This document shows, piece after piece, positions 10,781 through 19,741 of a stretch of DNA of 64,000 bases (positions within the stretch are counted from its first letter, which is position 1; each line of letters starts with the position of its first letter). Both the position numbers and the translations under genes were made by a program. Source of the DNA: Aeriscardovia sp. GTDB lineage: Bacteria > Actinomycetota > Actinomycetes > Actinomycetales > Bifidobacteriaceae. The notes beneath the pieces were generated by a model. That model was not told the DNA's origin, did not search any database, and saw only the letters and a program-made list of their open reading frames with translations. The stretch lies in contig JAFRAT010000009.1 in assembly GCA_017405305.1 (NCBI GenBank), positions 62,001-126,000 on the forward strand, read 5' to 3'.

Positions 10781-10863
10781 AAAACACCTTCCTCCGACCG
10801 ACGGAAAACCAGTTTCATTATCTGTCGGGACCTTGACAGCAGCGCCAGTACCGGCGGCGTCCC

Positions 10864-11238
10864 TCACTCCGGAAGGACCTCGCCCGTCAGGACGTGCGCG
10901 TGCGCGTGGAACACGGACTGGCCGGCGTCCTTGCCGGTGTTGAACACCAGGCGGTAGGCGCCGTGGAAAGAGTCGTCGGCGATCTTCTGGGCAACGGCGA
11001 CGATATCGGCCAGCGTCTCAGGGTCGCGGGCGGCCAGCTCGGCGACGTTGTCCGCGTGCTTCTTGGGAACGATAAGGACATGGACGGCCGTTTTCGGGTT
11101 GATGTCCTTGAAAGCGTAGACGCGGTCGTCCTCGTATACCTCCGTGCTGGCGATCCGGCCGGCGACAATTTTGCAGAAGACGCAGTCGTCCCGGTAGCCA
11201 TCGCTTTGCTCGTTCGTGGTCTTCGTGGTCGCATCCAT
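10864..11238 (-). CDS. HIT-family nucleotide hydrolase/transferase
   Basis: Histidine-triad protein, probably an AMP-lysine/adenosine phosphoramidase of the HinT branch. The triad HAHAH lies at residues 111-115, preceded by HVLIVPKKHADNV near 53-65. The 124-residue length is normal. A CxxC (CVFC, about residues 19-22) near the N-terminus is typical of zinc-containing HINT proteins. First gene of the HIT-phoH-ybeY-CNNM-era group. Confidence 0.93.
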   Translation of the reverse strand: MDATTKTTNEQSDGYRDDCVFCKIVAGRIASTEVYEDDRVYAFKDINPKTAVHVLIVPKKHADNVAELAARDPETLADIVAVAQKIADDSFHGAYRLVFNTGKDAGQSVFHAHAHVLTGEVLPE

Positions 11239-11371
11239 TATGATTCTCTCCTTCTCAAGGGCTTCGATAAGCTCAACACGCGCGATTTTACGCGGTTCTC
11301 ACCCTTCATTGTGCCATCGGCTGGCGGAATTTGAAACTCGTGCTATAGTTGACCTCGGTCTTCACGACGAT

Positions 11372-11460
11372 GTCCGGGTGGCGGAATGGTAGACGCGCTA
11401 GCTTGAGGTGCTAGTGGTTATTATTAAACGACCGTGCGGGTTCAACTCCCGCTCCGGACA
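11372..11460 (+). tRNA. tRNA-Leu (GAG)
   Basis: Acceptor stem GTCCGGG pairs with TCCGGAC (11453-11459) and the discriminator is A. The anticodon stem CTAGC/GCTAG encloses the loop TTGAGGT, giving anticodon GAG at 11405-11407. A long variable arm is present, as expected for a class II tRNA. CCA is not encoded. Confidence 0.93.
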
Positions 11461-11468
11461 CGACCTCA

Positions 11469-11496
11469 GCCCTCATGGTGACATGGGGGCTTTTTT
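11469..11496 (+). terminator. Terminator after tRNA-Leu
   Basis: GCCCTCATG pairs with CATGGGGGC (one T-G pair) around a GTGA loop and is followed by six T residues. It ends the tRNA transcript about 30 bases before the aspartate decarboxylase start. Confidence 0.85.
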
Positions 11497-11525
11497 GTTC
11501 TGATAGCTCCAAGAAAGGTCTTACC

Positions 11526-13220
11526 ATGGCAGATGATGTGAAAGAAACGCAGAAGTCTTCCGTGCAAGTTCCCGCTGAAGTGATCGCCGAGCGCCGCGAG
11601 ATCGTCAAACACGAAAAGAGCCTTGAGAAGCTCGGCGCTTTCGAAATCGCTTTCCAAATGCTCAAGCTCGCCAAGAACAACGAGAAACAGAACATCTTCC
11701 TCGACGCCGGGCGCGGGAATCCGAACTGGATCCAGACGATCTCCCGCCTGGCTTTCGCCCGCATCGTGGAGTTCGGCGTGCATGAGTCCGAGCAGACCAT
11801 GCACCAGAGGGATCTCGCCGGCTACACCCAGCTCATGGGAATCAGCGTCCGGTTCCATCATTTCCTCTCCCCTGAGGAGAACGAGGTCGACCAGTTCCTC
11901 CTCGACGCTCTCAACTACTGCGAGGAACGCTTCGGCTTCAACTCGGATTCCTTTGTCAAGGAACTCGTCGACGGCGCCATCGGCAACGACTACCCGGTGC
12001 CGAGCAGGGTTCTGGCGCACACCGAAACCATTCTCAACGCCTACCTGGCGTCCACGCTCTACCACCACGTCGACGGCACCAAGCTCGCCCTCAAGACGCA
12101 AGTCTTCCCGACCGAAGGCGGCACCGCGGCCATCGCCTACATCTTCAACTCCCTCAAGGAGAACAAGCTCATCCACAGGGGCGACCGCGTCATCATCAAC
12201 ACCCCGATCTTCACCCCGTACTTGAGCATCCCTCAGCTCAATGACTACGAGCTGCAAAGGATTAACCTCAATTCCCGCGAAGAGGACCACTGGCAGCTGG
12301 CACCGGAGGCCATCGGCAAGCTCAACGACTCGAGCGTCAAGGTCCTCATGCTCGTCAACCCGTCCAACCCGGGAGCCATGGCGCTAAGTTCCCAGAGCCT
12401 CGACGCCATCAAGGCTGCCGTGACCAAGAACCCGGACCTCATGATCATCACCGACGATGTGTACGGCACCTTCGCCGAGCAGTTCGAGAGCGTCTACGCG
12501 GTCGTCCCGAACAACACGCTGCTGGTGTATTCCTACTCCAAGCTCTTCGGCGCGACTGGCTGGCGCATCGGCGTCATCGCCGCTCACGAGGACAACGTCT
12601 TCGACAAGCTCATCGCCAAGCTGCCGGACAACCAGAAGGCGGAATTGAACAAGCGCTATGGCCACATCGCGCTGCACCCGGAGAACATGAAGTTCATCGA
12701 CCGAATGGTCGCCGACTCCCGTTCCATCGGCCTCTACCACACGGCCGGCCTCTCCACCCCGCAGCAGATCATGGAAGTTCTCTTCTCCCTGGCTCATCTG
12801 CTCAACGAAAGCGTCGACGGCGCTGACCAGGATCACTACATCGCCGAGGCGAAGTCCATCGTCGACACCCGCTACCAGCTGCTCAATAAGGGCTTGGGCA
12901 TCAACGGCTTCAACAGCCCGCACAACACGGAGTACTACTCGCTCATCGACATCTACGAGCTTGCCAGACAATACTACGGCACGGAGTTCGCCAACTGGCT
13001 GCGCGATAACTTCACCCAGCTGGATTTCCTGTACAAGCTCTCCAAGCGCTACGGCACCGTTCTCATGAACGGCGTGGGTTTCGGCTCGAAGCCGGGTATC
13101 TTGCGTGTCTCCGAAGCGAACCTGCCGGACGAGGCGTACTCGATGATTGCCTCCGATATCCGTGGCCTCATGGCGAGCTACCACACTCGTTGGATGAAAG
13201 AAGTGCCGCACCAGGCATGA
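11526..13220 (+). CDS. asdA: Bifunctional aspartate aminotransferase / aspartate 4-decarboxylase
   Basis: PLP enzyme of fold type I that converts L-aspartate to L-alanine and CO2, with side transaminase activity. At 564 residues it is longer than ordinary AspAT, as in the AspD family (about 530-560). The PLP lysine is in VYSYSKLFGATGWRIG (Lys 339), and LVNPSNPG and the early GRGNPNW motif are typical. The ATG at 11526 follows AAGAAAGG; an in-frame ATG at 11475 lies inside the tRNA terminator and is rejected. Decarboxylation uses a proton and can support acid tolerance. The usual AspT exchanger is not adjacent. The stop overlaps the next gene by ATGA. Confidence 0.93.
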   Translation: MADDVKETQKSSVQVPAEVIAERREIVKHEKSLEKLGAFEIAFQMLKLAKNNEKQNIFLDAGRGNPNWIQTISRLAFARIVEFGVHESEQTMHQRDLAGYTQLMGISVRFHHFLSPEENEVDQFLLDALNYCEERFGFNSDSFVKELVDGAIGNDYPVPSRVLAHTETILNAYLASTLYHHVDGTKLALKTQVFPTEGGTAAIAYIFNSLKENKLIHRGDRVIINTPIFTPYLSIPQLNDYELQRINLNSREEDHWQLAPEAIGKLNDSSVKVLMLVNPSNPGAMALSSQSLDAIKAAVTKNPDLMIITDDVYGTFAEQFESVYAVVPNNTLLVYSYSKLFGATGWRIGVIAAHEDNVFDKLIAKLPDNQKAELNKRYGHIALHPENMKFIDRMVADSRSIGLYHTAGLSTPQQIMEVLFSLAHLLNESVDGADQDHYIAEAKSIVDTRYQLLNKGLGINGFNSPHNTEYYSLIDIYELARQYYGTEFANWLRDNFTQLDFLYKLSKRYGTVLMNGVGFGSKPGILRVSEANLPDEAYSMIASDIRGLMASYHTRWMKEVPHQA

Positions 13221-14083
13221 ACATCGTCACCGTCACCGACCTGAGCGATCCGCGCCTTGAAGCCTACACCCGTCTCAACGAACTGCAGCTACGCAACCGG
13301 CTGGAACCGAGCCTCGGCGTCTTTATCGCCGAGCAGCCGAAGGTCATCGACCGCGCGCTGGACGCTGGAATCGAGCCCCTCTCCCTGCTCGTCGAACGCA
13401 AGTGGCTTGATGGCATGGCGGCCGAATTCGCTCAGATCGATGCCCGGTGGGGTCCAAACGTCCCTGTTTTCGTCGCCGAGGAAAATGCACTCAGACAGCT
13501 GACCGGCTACCGCCTCCACCGCGGCGCGCTGTGCGCCATGAGGCGGCCCGCTCTGCCGAGCGTCGAATCGGTATGCGCCGGAACCCGCCGCGTCGCGGTC
13601 CTTGAGAACATCGTCGATCACACCAATGTAGGCGCTATCATCCGGTCGGCCGCCGCGCTGAATGTCGACGCTGTGCTTGTCACTCCTTCCTGCGCTGATC
13701 CTCTGTACCGCCGGTCGGTCAGGGTGTCGATGGGGACCGTGTTCCAGGTGCCGTGGACCCGCATTGGTAACGACGCGTCGACCTGGCCGGACGAAGGCTT
13801 GGCACGCTTGCGCTCTCTTGGCTTCACTACAGCTGCGCTGGCTCTCACTGACGATTCCATCGGACTAGACGAGCTAGCGGACCGCTGTGCGTCCGACACA
13901 TCCGATGCGGTGCACATCGATAAGCTGGCCATGATCTTAGGCACCGAGGGCGACGGGCTGGCCTGCCGCACCATCGCCAGAGCCGACGTCACCGTCAGGA
14001 TCCCGATGGGCCACGGCGTCGACAGCCTCAATGTCGCCGCCGCGTCCGCTGTGGCGTTCTGGGCGACGCGCGTGCGTAGCTAA
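13217..14083 (+). CDS. TrmH/SpoU-family RNA 2'-O-methyltransferase
   Basis: SAM-dependent ribose methyltransferase of the SPOUT class that modifies rRNA or tRNA. The product is 288 residues with an N-terminal substrate-binding domain and the three SPOUT motifs: NVGAIIRSAAALNVDAVLVTP, MILGTEGDGL and IPMGHGVDSLNVAAASAVAFW. Its ATG overlaps the aspartate decarboxylase TGA, so the two are coupled although functionally unrelated. The upstream in-frame ATG at 13190 lies within the decarboxylase gene and lacks a ribosome binding site. Confidence 0.92.
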   Translation: MNIVTVTDLSDPRLEAYTRLNELQLRNRLEPSLGVFIAEQPKVIDRALDAGIEPLSLLVERKWLDGMAAEFAQIDARWGPNVPVFVAEENALRQLTGYRLHRGALCAMRRPALPSVESVCAGTRRVAVLENIVDHTNVGAIIRSAAALNVDAVLVTPSCADPLYRRSVRVSMGTVFQVPWTRIGNDASTWPDEGLARLRSLGFTTAALALTDDSIGLDELADRCASDTSDAVHIDKLAMILGTEGDGLACRTIARADVTVRIPMGHGVDSLNVAAASAVAFWATRVRS

Positions 14084-14142
14084 CGGATCGAAACCAGGAG
14101 CGGACGAGCAGAGCGGAAAACAAACAGAAAAAGCAAAAGGAC

Positions 14143-14190
14143 GGAAGCGCGTGGGCGCTGTCCGATTTTGGACAGCGCCCACGCGCTTCC
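14143..14190 (+). terminator. Long perfect hairpin after the TrmH gene
   Basis: A 21-bp perfectly paired stem (14143-14163 with 14170-14190) around a GATTTT loop, 60 bases after the stop codon. The downstream tract is CTTTCGG, only weakly T rich. On the minus strand a T-rich run follows (TTTTGCTTTTTC), so it could stop transcription in both directions. Confidence 0.7.
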
Positions 14191-15320
14191 TTTCGGGAAG
14201 ACCTACGATTGGACGACGAGCGTCCCCGCGGGAATCCCCAGGCCCCGTCGGCAGCGATGCTGTCTGCGCCCGTGGTTCTCCTGAAAATCACCTGTCGAGT
14301 GCACGCTCCAGCCGGTCGTGCTCAAGCCGCGCCGTGCCATCCTCGGAGCCAGAGCAGTTCATGGTAGAACGAGCCAACGGGATCCGGGCAGAGGCCGTTG
14401 AAGAAGATGCCATCGACAGCGTTTTTCAGTACCGGGAGACGAGGACGGTCGATTGGGACATCCGCAAGACATCCAATCGGACTACGGCAGATGAAATACC
14501 CAAGGCAGCTTTCGCCACCGGACCGAAGTCGATCTGGCCGCGGCAGCAGACGTACTCGTAGCTGATCGCCACGCTGATGATGCTGCCAAGCCGCCCGGTC
14601 AGGCTTTTAAGAGGACGCCGGAGAACAGCGCGCCGTCAGTGCCACTACCGCGGCGTCGAGAACCCTGCGGAAACGCCCTCCACACACATCGGCACCAGTT
14701 CAGGCCGATGATAGCGACGATTCCGAATTCACTTGGCTCCGTCGGCGTGGACAAGCAATCCGATGATCGCCGGCGGCGTGCCAGCGCAGAGGACTCCGAA
14801 GCTAGCCTGTGATTCTCTCCTGCCTGCCGAGATCATGTCCAGGATCGGCACGGCAAGCTGAACAGGCTTTTCAGATAGCTGTTCTGCTGTTTTGTTGATT
14901 GACGGAAACAGCGCCATGAAGAACAAGACGGCTGTCGAATCGAAAATGCGTGAGGATTGGGGGCGTCGTCACGGATACCGCGGTCACGTGCTGGTCTCCA
15001 ATGCCGACGGCATGCCACAAGCGGCCGCTCGTCTGGGCGTCGCAGCCTCGCTGTGACACAGCTTCCTGCCATTGCCGTGCATCTTCGGATGAATGCCGAT
15101 GCCCTGTTGCCTACCATTGGCTCTCCTCTTGGGGGAACCTACCGGATGTCATGCAACCAAAGCCCTTGTAGTTCTCCTCGGGGTTCTGCGCTCCGCGCCC
15201 TTCCGGGAATACGAAAAACAATTAAGCTTCCCATAGGAACGGGCGTGTCGCCGAAACAGGATGCGAACAGCTGATCAAGGACGGCGAATGGTTGCGCCAA
15301 GGTCGATGAAACGGCGGCCG
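14191..15320. other. Gene-free stretch, probable decayed gene(s)
   Basis: About 1.1 kb with no intact gene. On the minus strand around 14720-15140 protein-like pieces change frame repeatedly (for example GIGDQHVTAVSVTTPPILTHF and PVQLAVPILDMISAGRRESQ). The spacing vaguely recalls the end of a LacI-type effector-binding domain, but I cannot confirm this. The plus-strand ORF ending at 14561 has no domain. Confidence 0.45.
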
Positions 15321-15776
15321 TCAGAACGGGAATCCCAGGGCCCGCAGCTGGTCCAGTCCGTCGGGCGTGATGTTGCTCAGCGTCCACAACGGCTTCCAGA
15401 CCCAGTCGATGCGGAACTGGTCGACGATGCCGGCGAGAACCGTCGCGGTCTCGTCCTCCAGCAGGTCGGTCAGCGGACAAGCCGGCGTCGTCAGTGTCAT
15501 CGTCAGGATGGCGCGCCCTAGCTCGTCGATGCGCACGCCGTACAGCAGGCCCAGGTCGACGACGTCGACGCCGAGTTCCGGGTCGATGACGTCGTGCATT
15601 GCTTCCTTGACGGCTGCAGCGGTCTCACGGTCCGCGTCGTCGGCACCTTCGAGCACGGTGACCGTTGGCTGGTCGCCGATATGCTCGGGGTCAACAGCCA
15701 TCGGCTGGAAGTAGGAAGTGCGCGGAGCCACACCGCCCAGTGCGGCGGAACCGTCCGAGGAATCGTCAGCTGTCAT
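15321..15776 (-). CDS. sufT: SufT-like Fe-S assembly factor (DUF59/MIP18)
   Basis: Small Fe-S maturation protein acting with the Suf scaffold. The 151-residue product has the DUF59 signatures DPELGVDVVDLGLLYGV and TLTTPACPLTDLLEDE with the conserved cysteine. The ATG at 15776 overlaps the sufU stop (ATGA); the longer upstream frame only reads through sufU out of frame. It is the last gene of the suf operon. Confidence 0.93.
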   Translation of the reverse strand: MTADDSSDGSAALGGVAPRTSYFQPMAVDPEHIGDQPTVTVLEGADDADRETAAAVKEAMHDVIDPELGVDVVDLGLLYGVRIDELGRAILTMTLTTPACPLTDLLEDETATVLAGIVDQFRIDWVWKPLWTLSNITPDGLDQLRALGFPF

Positions 15777-16447
15777 GCACGCTTCCTTTCGGATGTCCTC
15801 GCTGCGTCCTTCATCATGGACCCGCCGTCCTTCGCGACCGTGTTGGTTTCGGCGGCGCTGGTTTTGTCGCTCTGCAGCAGGACCTCCGCCAGCGAAGCCT
15901 TGGCGGCTTCCCATCCCAGTAGCGCGCATTTGATGCGCATCGGGAACCGGGACACGCCCTGGAACGCGACAGCGTCCCCCAGCAGGTCTTCTGTTGGTTC
16001 GTCGACGCCGCGACCGCGGGAGTCCATCAGCTCGCGGAACGCCTGGTACAGTCGTGTGAACTCGTCGATAGTCCTGCCTTCGGCCAGGTCGCACATGATC
16101 GATAGGCTCGCCGTGGAGATGGCGCAGCCGTGGCCGTTCCACCCGACGGATTCGATGACGCCATCCTTCGCCTCGACACGCAGCAGCACTTCGTCGCCGC
16201 ACGTGGGGTTGAACTGGTGCGACTGGCCGACGAGACAGTCCAGATGCGCTTGGGAACGGGCGACGAGGGCCGCTTGGCTGCCGTCCTCCTCGGACGCGTC
16301 TTTCGCCAGGTCTGCGCGCTGGCCGTGCGCCTGGCGGGATGCGTCGAGGATCATCTCCTGGTACATCTGCTGTATCGACGCGTCGATTGGCTCGTCGTCC
16401 TCGTCGCCGATGCCGAAACCTCCGTCGAAAGCGAACCCGTCGCTCAT
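15773..16447 (-). CDS. sufU: SufU, Fe-S scaffold / sulfur acceptor for SufS
   Basis: Zinc-containing U-type protein that accepts sulfur from SufS. The three conserved cysteines appear in NPTCGDEV, GHGCAIS and CALLGW. At 224 residues it is longer than the usual 150. The extra is an acidic N-terminal segment and a C-terminal tail of about 40 residues rich in Ala/Thr/Lys. Start and stop both overlap their neighbours by four bases. Confidence 0.94.
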   Translation of the reverse strand: MSDGFAFDGGFGIGDEDDEPIDASIQQMYQEMILDASRQAHGQRADLAKDASEEDGSQAALVARSQAHLDCLVGQSHQFNPTCGDEVLLRVEAKDGVIESVGWNGHGCAISTASLSIMCDLAEGRTIDEFTRLYQAFRELMDSRGRGVDEPTEDLLGDAVAFQGVSRFPMRIKCALLGWEAAKASLAEVLLQSDKTSAAETNTVAKDGGSMMKDAARTSERKRA

Positions 16448-17745
16448 GCCTTCACCCCCAGAAAGTACGGGCGCACTTGCGCCACGGCGTCGATCAGACG
16501 ACGCGCCTCCTCCACGGTGTTGTACACGCCGACCGACGCCCGGTTCGATGCGAAGAGACCGAACCGCCGGTGGATCGGCTGCGCGCAGTGGTGCCCAGTA
16601 CGGATGGCGATGCCCTGCGCGTCGAGGAACTGGCCCACGTCGTGCGGATGGACGCCTTCCACGTCGAACGACACTGTGCCGATGCGTCCGTCGAGACCGG
16701 ACTTACCTAGGATACGCACGCCAGGCACGTCACCCACGCGCAGCAGCTCCTGCGTGACAGCACGCTCATGCTCCGCCACTGCGTCCAGACTGATGTTCCG
16801 CAGCCATTCCGACGCGACGCCAGCCGCGACGACCTGCGCCAACGGCTGCGTCCCTGCTTCGAACCGTTCTGGCGGATCCATGTACCGTGCAGGCCTGTCA
16901 AGCCAGGCGAGCTCCACCATCGAGCCGCCGAAGTTTGCCGGCGGCAACGCCTCTAGCAGCTCGCGCCGGCCGTAAAGGAAGCCCACGCCCGTGGGACCGT
17001 ACATCTTATGCGCGCTCCAGCAGGCGAAGTCAACGTCCAGGGCGTGCACGTCGACGGGCAGATGCGGCGTTGCCTGGCACAGGTCAAGCACGACGAGCGC
17101 GCCAACGGCGTGCGCCCGCTCGACGATCGGCGCGAGATCAGTGACGGCGCCCGTGACGTTGCTCACCAGAGTGACGGCGACAATCTTCGTCCTTGGTGTG
17201 ATGATGGCGTCAGCATCCTGCGAGCGAATCGAGCCGTCGGCGTCCGTCCCCAGCCAAGACAGCTCCGCGCCGGTCCGGGCGCACAGCTCCTGGAACGGCA
17301 GGAGCACGGAGTGGTGCTCCGCCTGGGATACGACGATCCTGTCGCCTGGCCTGAGGGCGAAGCGCTTCGATTCCGGGCGGCCGGCGCCTGCTGACGCGTT
17401 GCCGATGGCTGTCGCCAGCAGGTTGAAGCCCGCCGTGGCACCGGCCGTGACAACGATTTCCTCGCATCCTTCGCGACCCTCGGCGCCAACCAGACGGGCG
17501 GCGCGGCGTCGCGCTTCCTCGAAGGCGAGCGTGGCCTGCGCGGCCAGCTCATGGGCGCCGCGGTGCACGCCGGCGTTAATGGTCTCGTAATACCGCGACT
17601 CAGCATCGATGACCGTGCGCGGCTTCTGCGCGGTAGCCGCCGAGTCGAAGTACGTCAGCGGCTTGCCGTGCACCGCCCTGTCCAGGATCGGGAACTGGCG
17701 GCGGATATTGGCGAACGCGCCGGCGGTGTTCTGCGGCGCCGTCAT
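16444..17745 (-). CDS. sufS: Cysteine desulfurase SufS
   Basis: PLP enzyme that takes sulfur from cysteine for Fe-S clusters. The 433-residue product has the PLP lysine in CWSAHKMYGPTGVGFLYGR, HHSVLLPF upstream, and the catalytic cysteine in RTGHHCAQP, the class II (SufS) form of the motif. It overlaps sufC and sufU by ATGA junctions. Confidence 0.96.
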   Translation of the reverse strand: MTAPQNTAGAFANIRRQFPILDRAVHGKPLTYFDSAATAQKPRTVIDAESRYYETINAGVHRGAHELAAQATLAFEEARRRAARLVGAEGREGCEEIVVTAGATAGFNLLATAIGNASAGAGRPESKRFALRPGDRIVVSQAEHHSVLLPFQELCARTGAELSWLGTDADGSIRSQDADAIITPRTKIVAVTLVSNVTGAVTDLAPIVERAHAVGALVVLDLCQATPHLPVDVHALDVDFACWSAHKMYGPTGVGFLYGRRELLEALPPANFGGSMVELAWLDRPARYMDPPERFEAGTQPLAQVVAAGVASEWLRNISLDAVAEHERAVTQELLRVGDVPGVRILGKSGLDGRIGTVSFDVEGVHPHDVGQFLDAQGIAIRTGHHCAQPIHRRFGLFASNRASVGVYNTVEEARRLIDAVAQVRPYFLGVKA

Positions 17746-18518
17746 GCCAGAGCCGATTCGGTTGAGCCTTCCGGCAGATATCGGTCGTAGCCTGTCTCCT
17801 CCAGTTCGTCGGCCAGCTCCGGCCCGCCGGTCTTGACGAAGTGGCCGCCGGCAAACACATGGACGAAGTCCGGTTTGATGTACTTGAGGATGCGCGTGTA
17901 GTGCGTGATGAGCAGGATGCCGCAGCCGGTGTTCTTATGGGCGCGGTTGACGCCTTCCGACACGATGCGCAGGGCGTCGACGTCCAGGCCGGAGTCTGTT
18001 TCGTCGAGGATGGCGAACTTCGGCTTGAGTAGTTCGAGCTGCAGGACCTCGGCGCGCTTCTTCTCGCCGCCGGAGAAGCCCTCGTTGGTGGATCGCCGGG
18101 CAAACTTCGGGTCCATGCGCAGGCGCTTCATTGCTATGTTGAGCTCCTTTGTCCAATCGCGCAGTTTGGGCGTCTGGCCGCTGACTTGGGTCACCGCGGT
18201 GCGCAGGAAGTTCGTCATCGACACGCCTGGGATCTCGACTGGGTACTGCATGGCGAGGAACAAGCCTGCGCGGGCGCGCTCGTCAGGTGTCATCGCTAGC
18301 AGATCCTGGCCGTCGAGCAACGCGCGGCCGCCGTCGACCTCGTACTTCGGATGGCCTGCCAGCGTGTAGGCCAGAGTCGATTTTCCGGAGCCGTTCGGAC
18401 CCATGATGGCATGGATCTCCCCGGACTTGATCGTCAGGCTCGCGCCCTTGAGGATTTCCTTGCGTCCGTCGTTCGTTTCGACGCCGGCGCGCAGATCCGT
18501 GATTTCCAGAACAGACAT
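17742..18518 (-). CDS. sufC: Fe-S assembly ATPase SufC
   Basis: ABC-type ATPase that forms the SufBCD complex. In the 258-residue product Walker A is GPNGSGKST, the signature is FSGGEKKRAEVLQL, and Walker B is FAILDETDSGLD, with the SufC-typical D-E-T-D-S-G-L-D. The start touches the sufD stop by one base. Confidence 0.97.
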   Translation of the reverse strand: MSVLEITDLRAGVETNDGRKEILKGASLTIKSGEIHAIMGPNGSGKSTLAYTLAGHPKYEVDGGRALLDGQDLLAMTPDERARAGLFLAMQYPVEIPGVSMTNFLRTAVTQVSGQTPKLRDWTKELNIAMKRLRMDPKFARRSTNEGFSGGEKKRAEVLQLELLKPKFAILDETDSGLDVDALRIVSEGVNRAHKNTGCGILLITHYTRILKYIKPDFVHVFAGGHFVKTGGPELADELEETGYDRYLPEGSTESALA

Positions 18519-19741
18519 CAGTCTTCCTCCATTGCTAAACGTCTGTCGATCGTCGCCATCAGATGCTCGCTGACGGCCGGGATGCCGATTTCCTCGACCA
18601 GCTCGCTGAAGAACCCGTGGACGACGAGCTTGCGCGCAGCGGATTCGGGGATGCCGCGCGAACGCATGTAGAACAGCTGGCCGTCGTCGAATCGGCCCAC
18701 GGAGCTGGCGTGGCCGGCGCCGACGATGTTGCCGTTCTCGATCTCCAGCTGCGGTTCCGACTCGGCAACGGCACCCGGCATCAGGACCAGGTTACGGTTC
18801 AGCTCGTACGAATCGGTCTGCGACGCCTGCGGCAGAATCAGCGCGTTGCCCACCCAAGCGGAGCGCGCGTCCTTCCCGTTGAGCGCGCCTTTGTAGACGA
18901 CGCGGGACGTGCAGGAAGGATGGTTGTGCACGACCATCGTTCGATGCTCGACGTATTCGCCCGGATCGACGAAGTACACGCCGAGCATATTGAGGTACCC
19001 GTCGGGGCCGCCGAAATCAGGATCCATGCGCAGACGGACGACGCCGCCAGACAGCGTCACCACGGAGTGGTTCAGCCGCCCGCTCCTGTCCACGCGAATG
19101 CGCTGCGAACCCAGGTGCTTGGCACCGGCGTCCCACTCCTGGATGGAGATGACGTTGGCCACGGCGTTCTCGCCCACGCTAATCTCGAAGCCTTCGGACA
19201 AGCGCGCCAGCCCCCGGTGGTCGATGACGAGCGTCGCGTGGACGCCCGGATCGAACCGTACGGCGACGTGGAGCGCGTCTAGGTCCTCGCCCGTTCCGCG
19301 GACATTCAGCAGCAGCGGCTGGTCCAAGTCGCGATGCACGTCCAGAGCGTAGATCTGCTGGACGCAGTCCCACTCCAGGGCGGCGGCGCGATCGGCTGGT
19401 TTGCCCACGGAACCGGGCAGCGGGTCGGATCTCGATGCCCGCTCGAACGACACAGATGCGTCCGATCCTGCGGAAACGGCGCCGGAACCGTCCAGGAAGG
19501 ACAGGCGCACTTGCGTTTCGCCGGATGGCCGGAATGGTTCGAAGAATTCGCCGATCCGCTCTAGCGGGGCGTACCGCCAGTCCTCCTGCTTGGCCGTCGG
19601 GATAACGAACTCCGCTGGGTCGAACGATTTGACGGTCCGGTCTGCGCTGGACGGCATGAACGCCGGATAGCGGTACTGATCCTTCGAATCGTAGCGCGGC
19701 AGGACCCGCTGCCCCGCCGCCATGGAATTGGAAACTCCCAT
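18518..19741 (-). CDS. sufD: Fe-S assembly protein SufD
   Basis: Partner of SufB in the SufBCD scaffold. The 407-residue product has the right-handed beta-helix region and the family C-terminus (GRFDDGQLFYMRSRGIPESAARKLVVHGFFSELVEEI). It follows sufB with a TGATG junction, so translation is coupled. Confidence 0.95.
   Translation of the reverse strand: MGVSNSMAAGQRVLPRYDSKDQYRYPAFMPSSADRTVKSFDPAEFVIPTAKQEDWRYAPLERIGEFFEPFRPSGETQVRLSFLDGSGAVSAGSDASVSFERASRSDPLPGSVGKPADRAAALEWDCVQQIYALDVHRDLDQPLLLNVRGTGEDLDALHVAVRFDPGVHATLVIDHRGLARLSEGFEISVGENAVANVISIQEWDAGAKHLGSQRIRVDRSGRLNHSVVTLSGGVVRLRMDPDFGGPDGYLNMLGVYFVDPGEYVEHRTMVVHNHPSCTSRVVYKGALNGKDARSAWVGNALILPQASQTDSYELNRNLVLMPGAVAESEPQLEIENGNIVGAGHASSVGRFDDGQLFYMRSRGIPESAARKLVVHGFFSELVEEIGIPAVSEHLMATIDRRLAMEED

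Noticed and set aside
14031-14561. 176-codon plus-strand ORF after the TrmH gene
   Set aside because: It starts inside the TrmH gene and runs through the long terminator hairpin.
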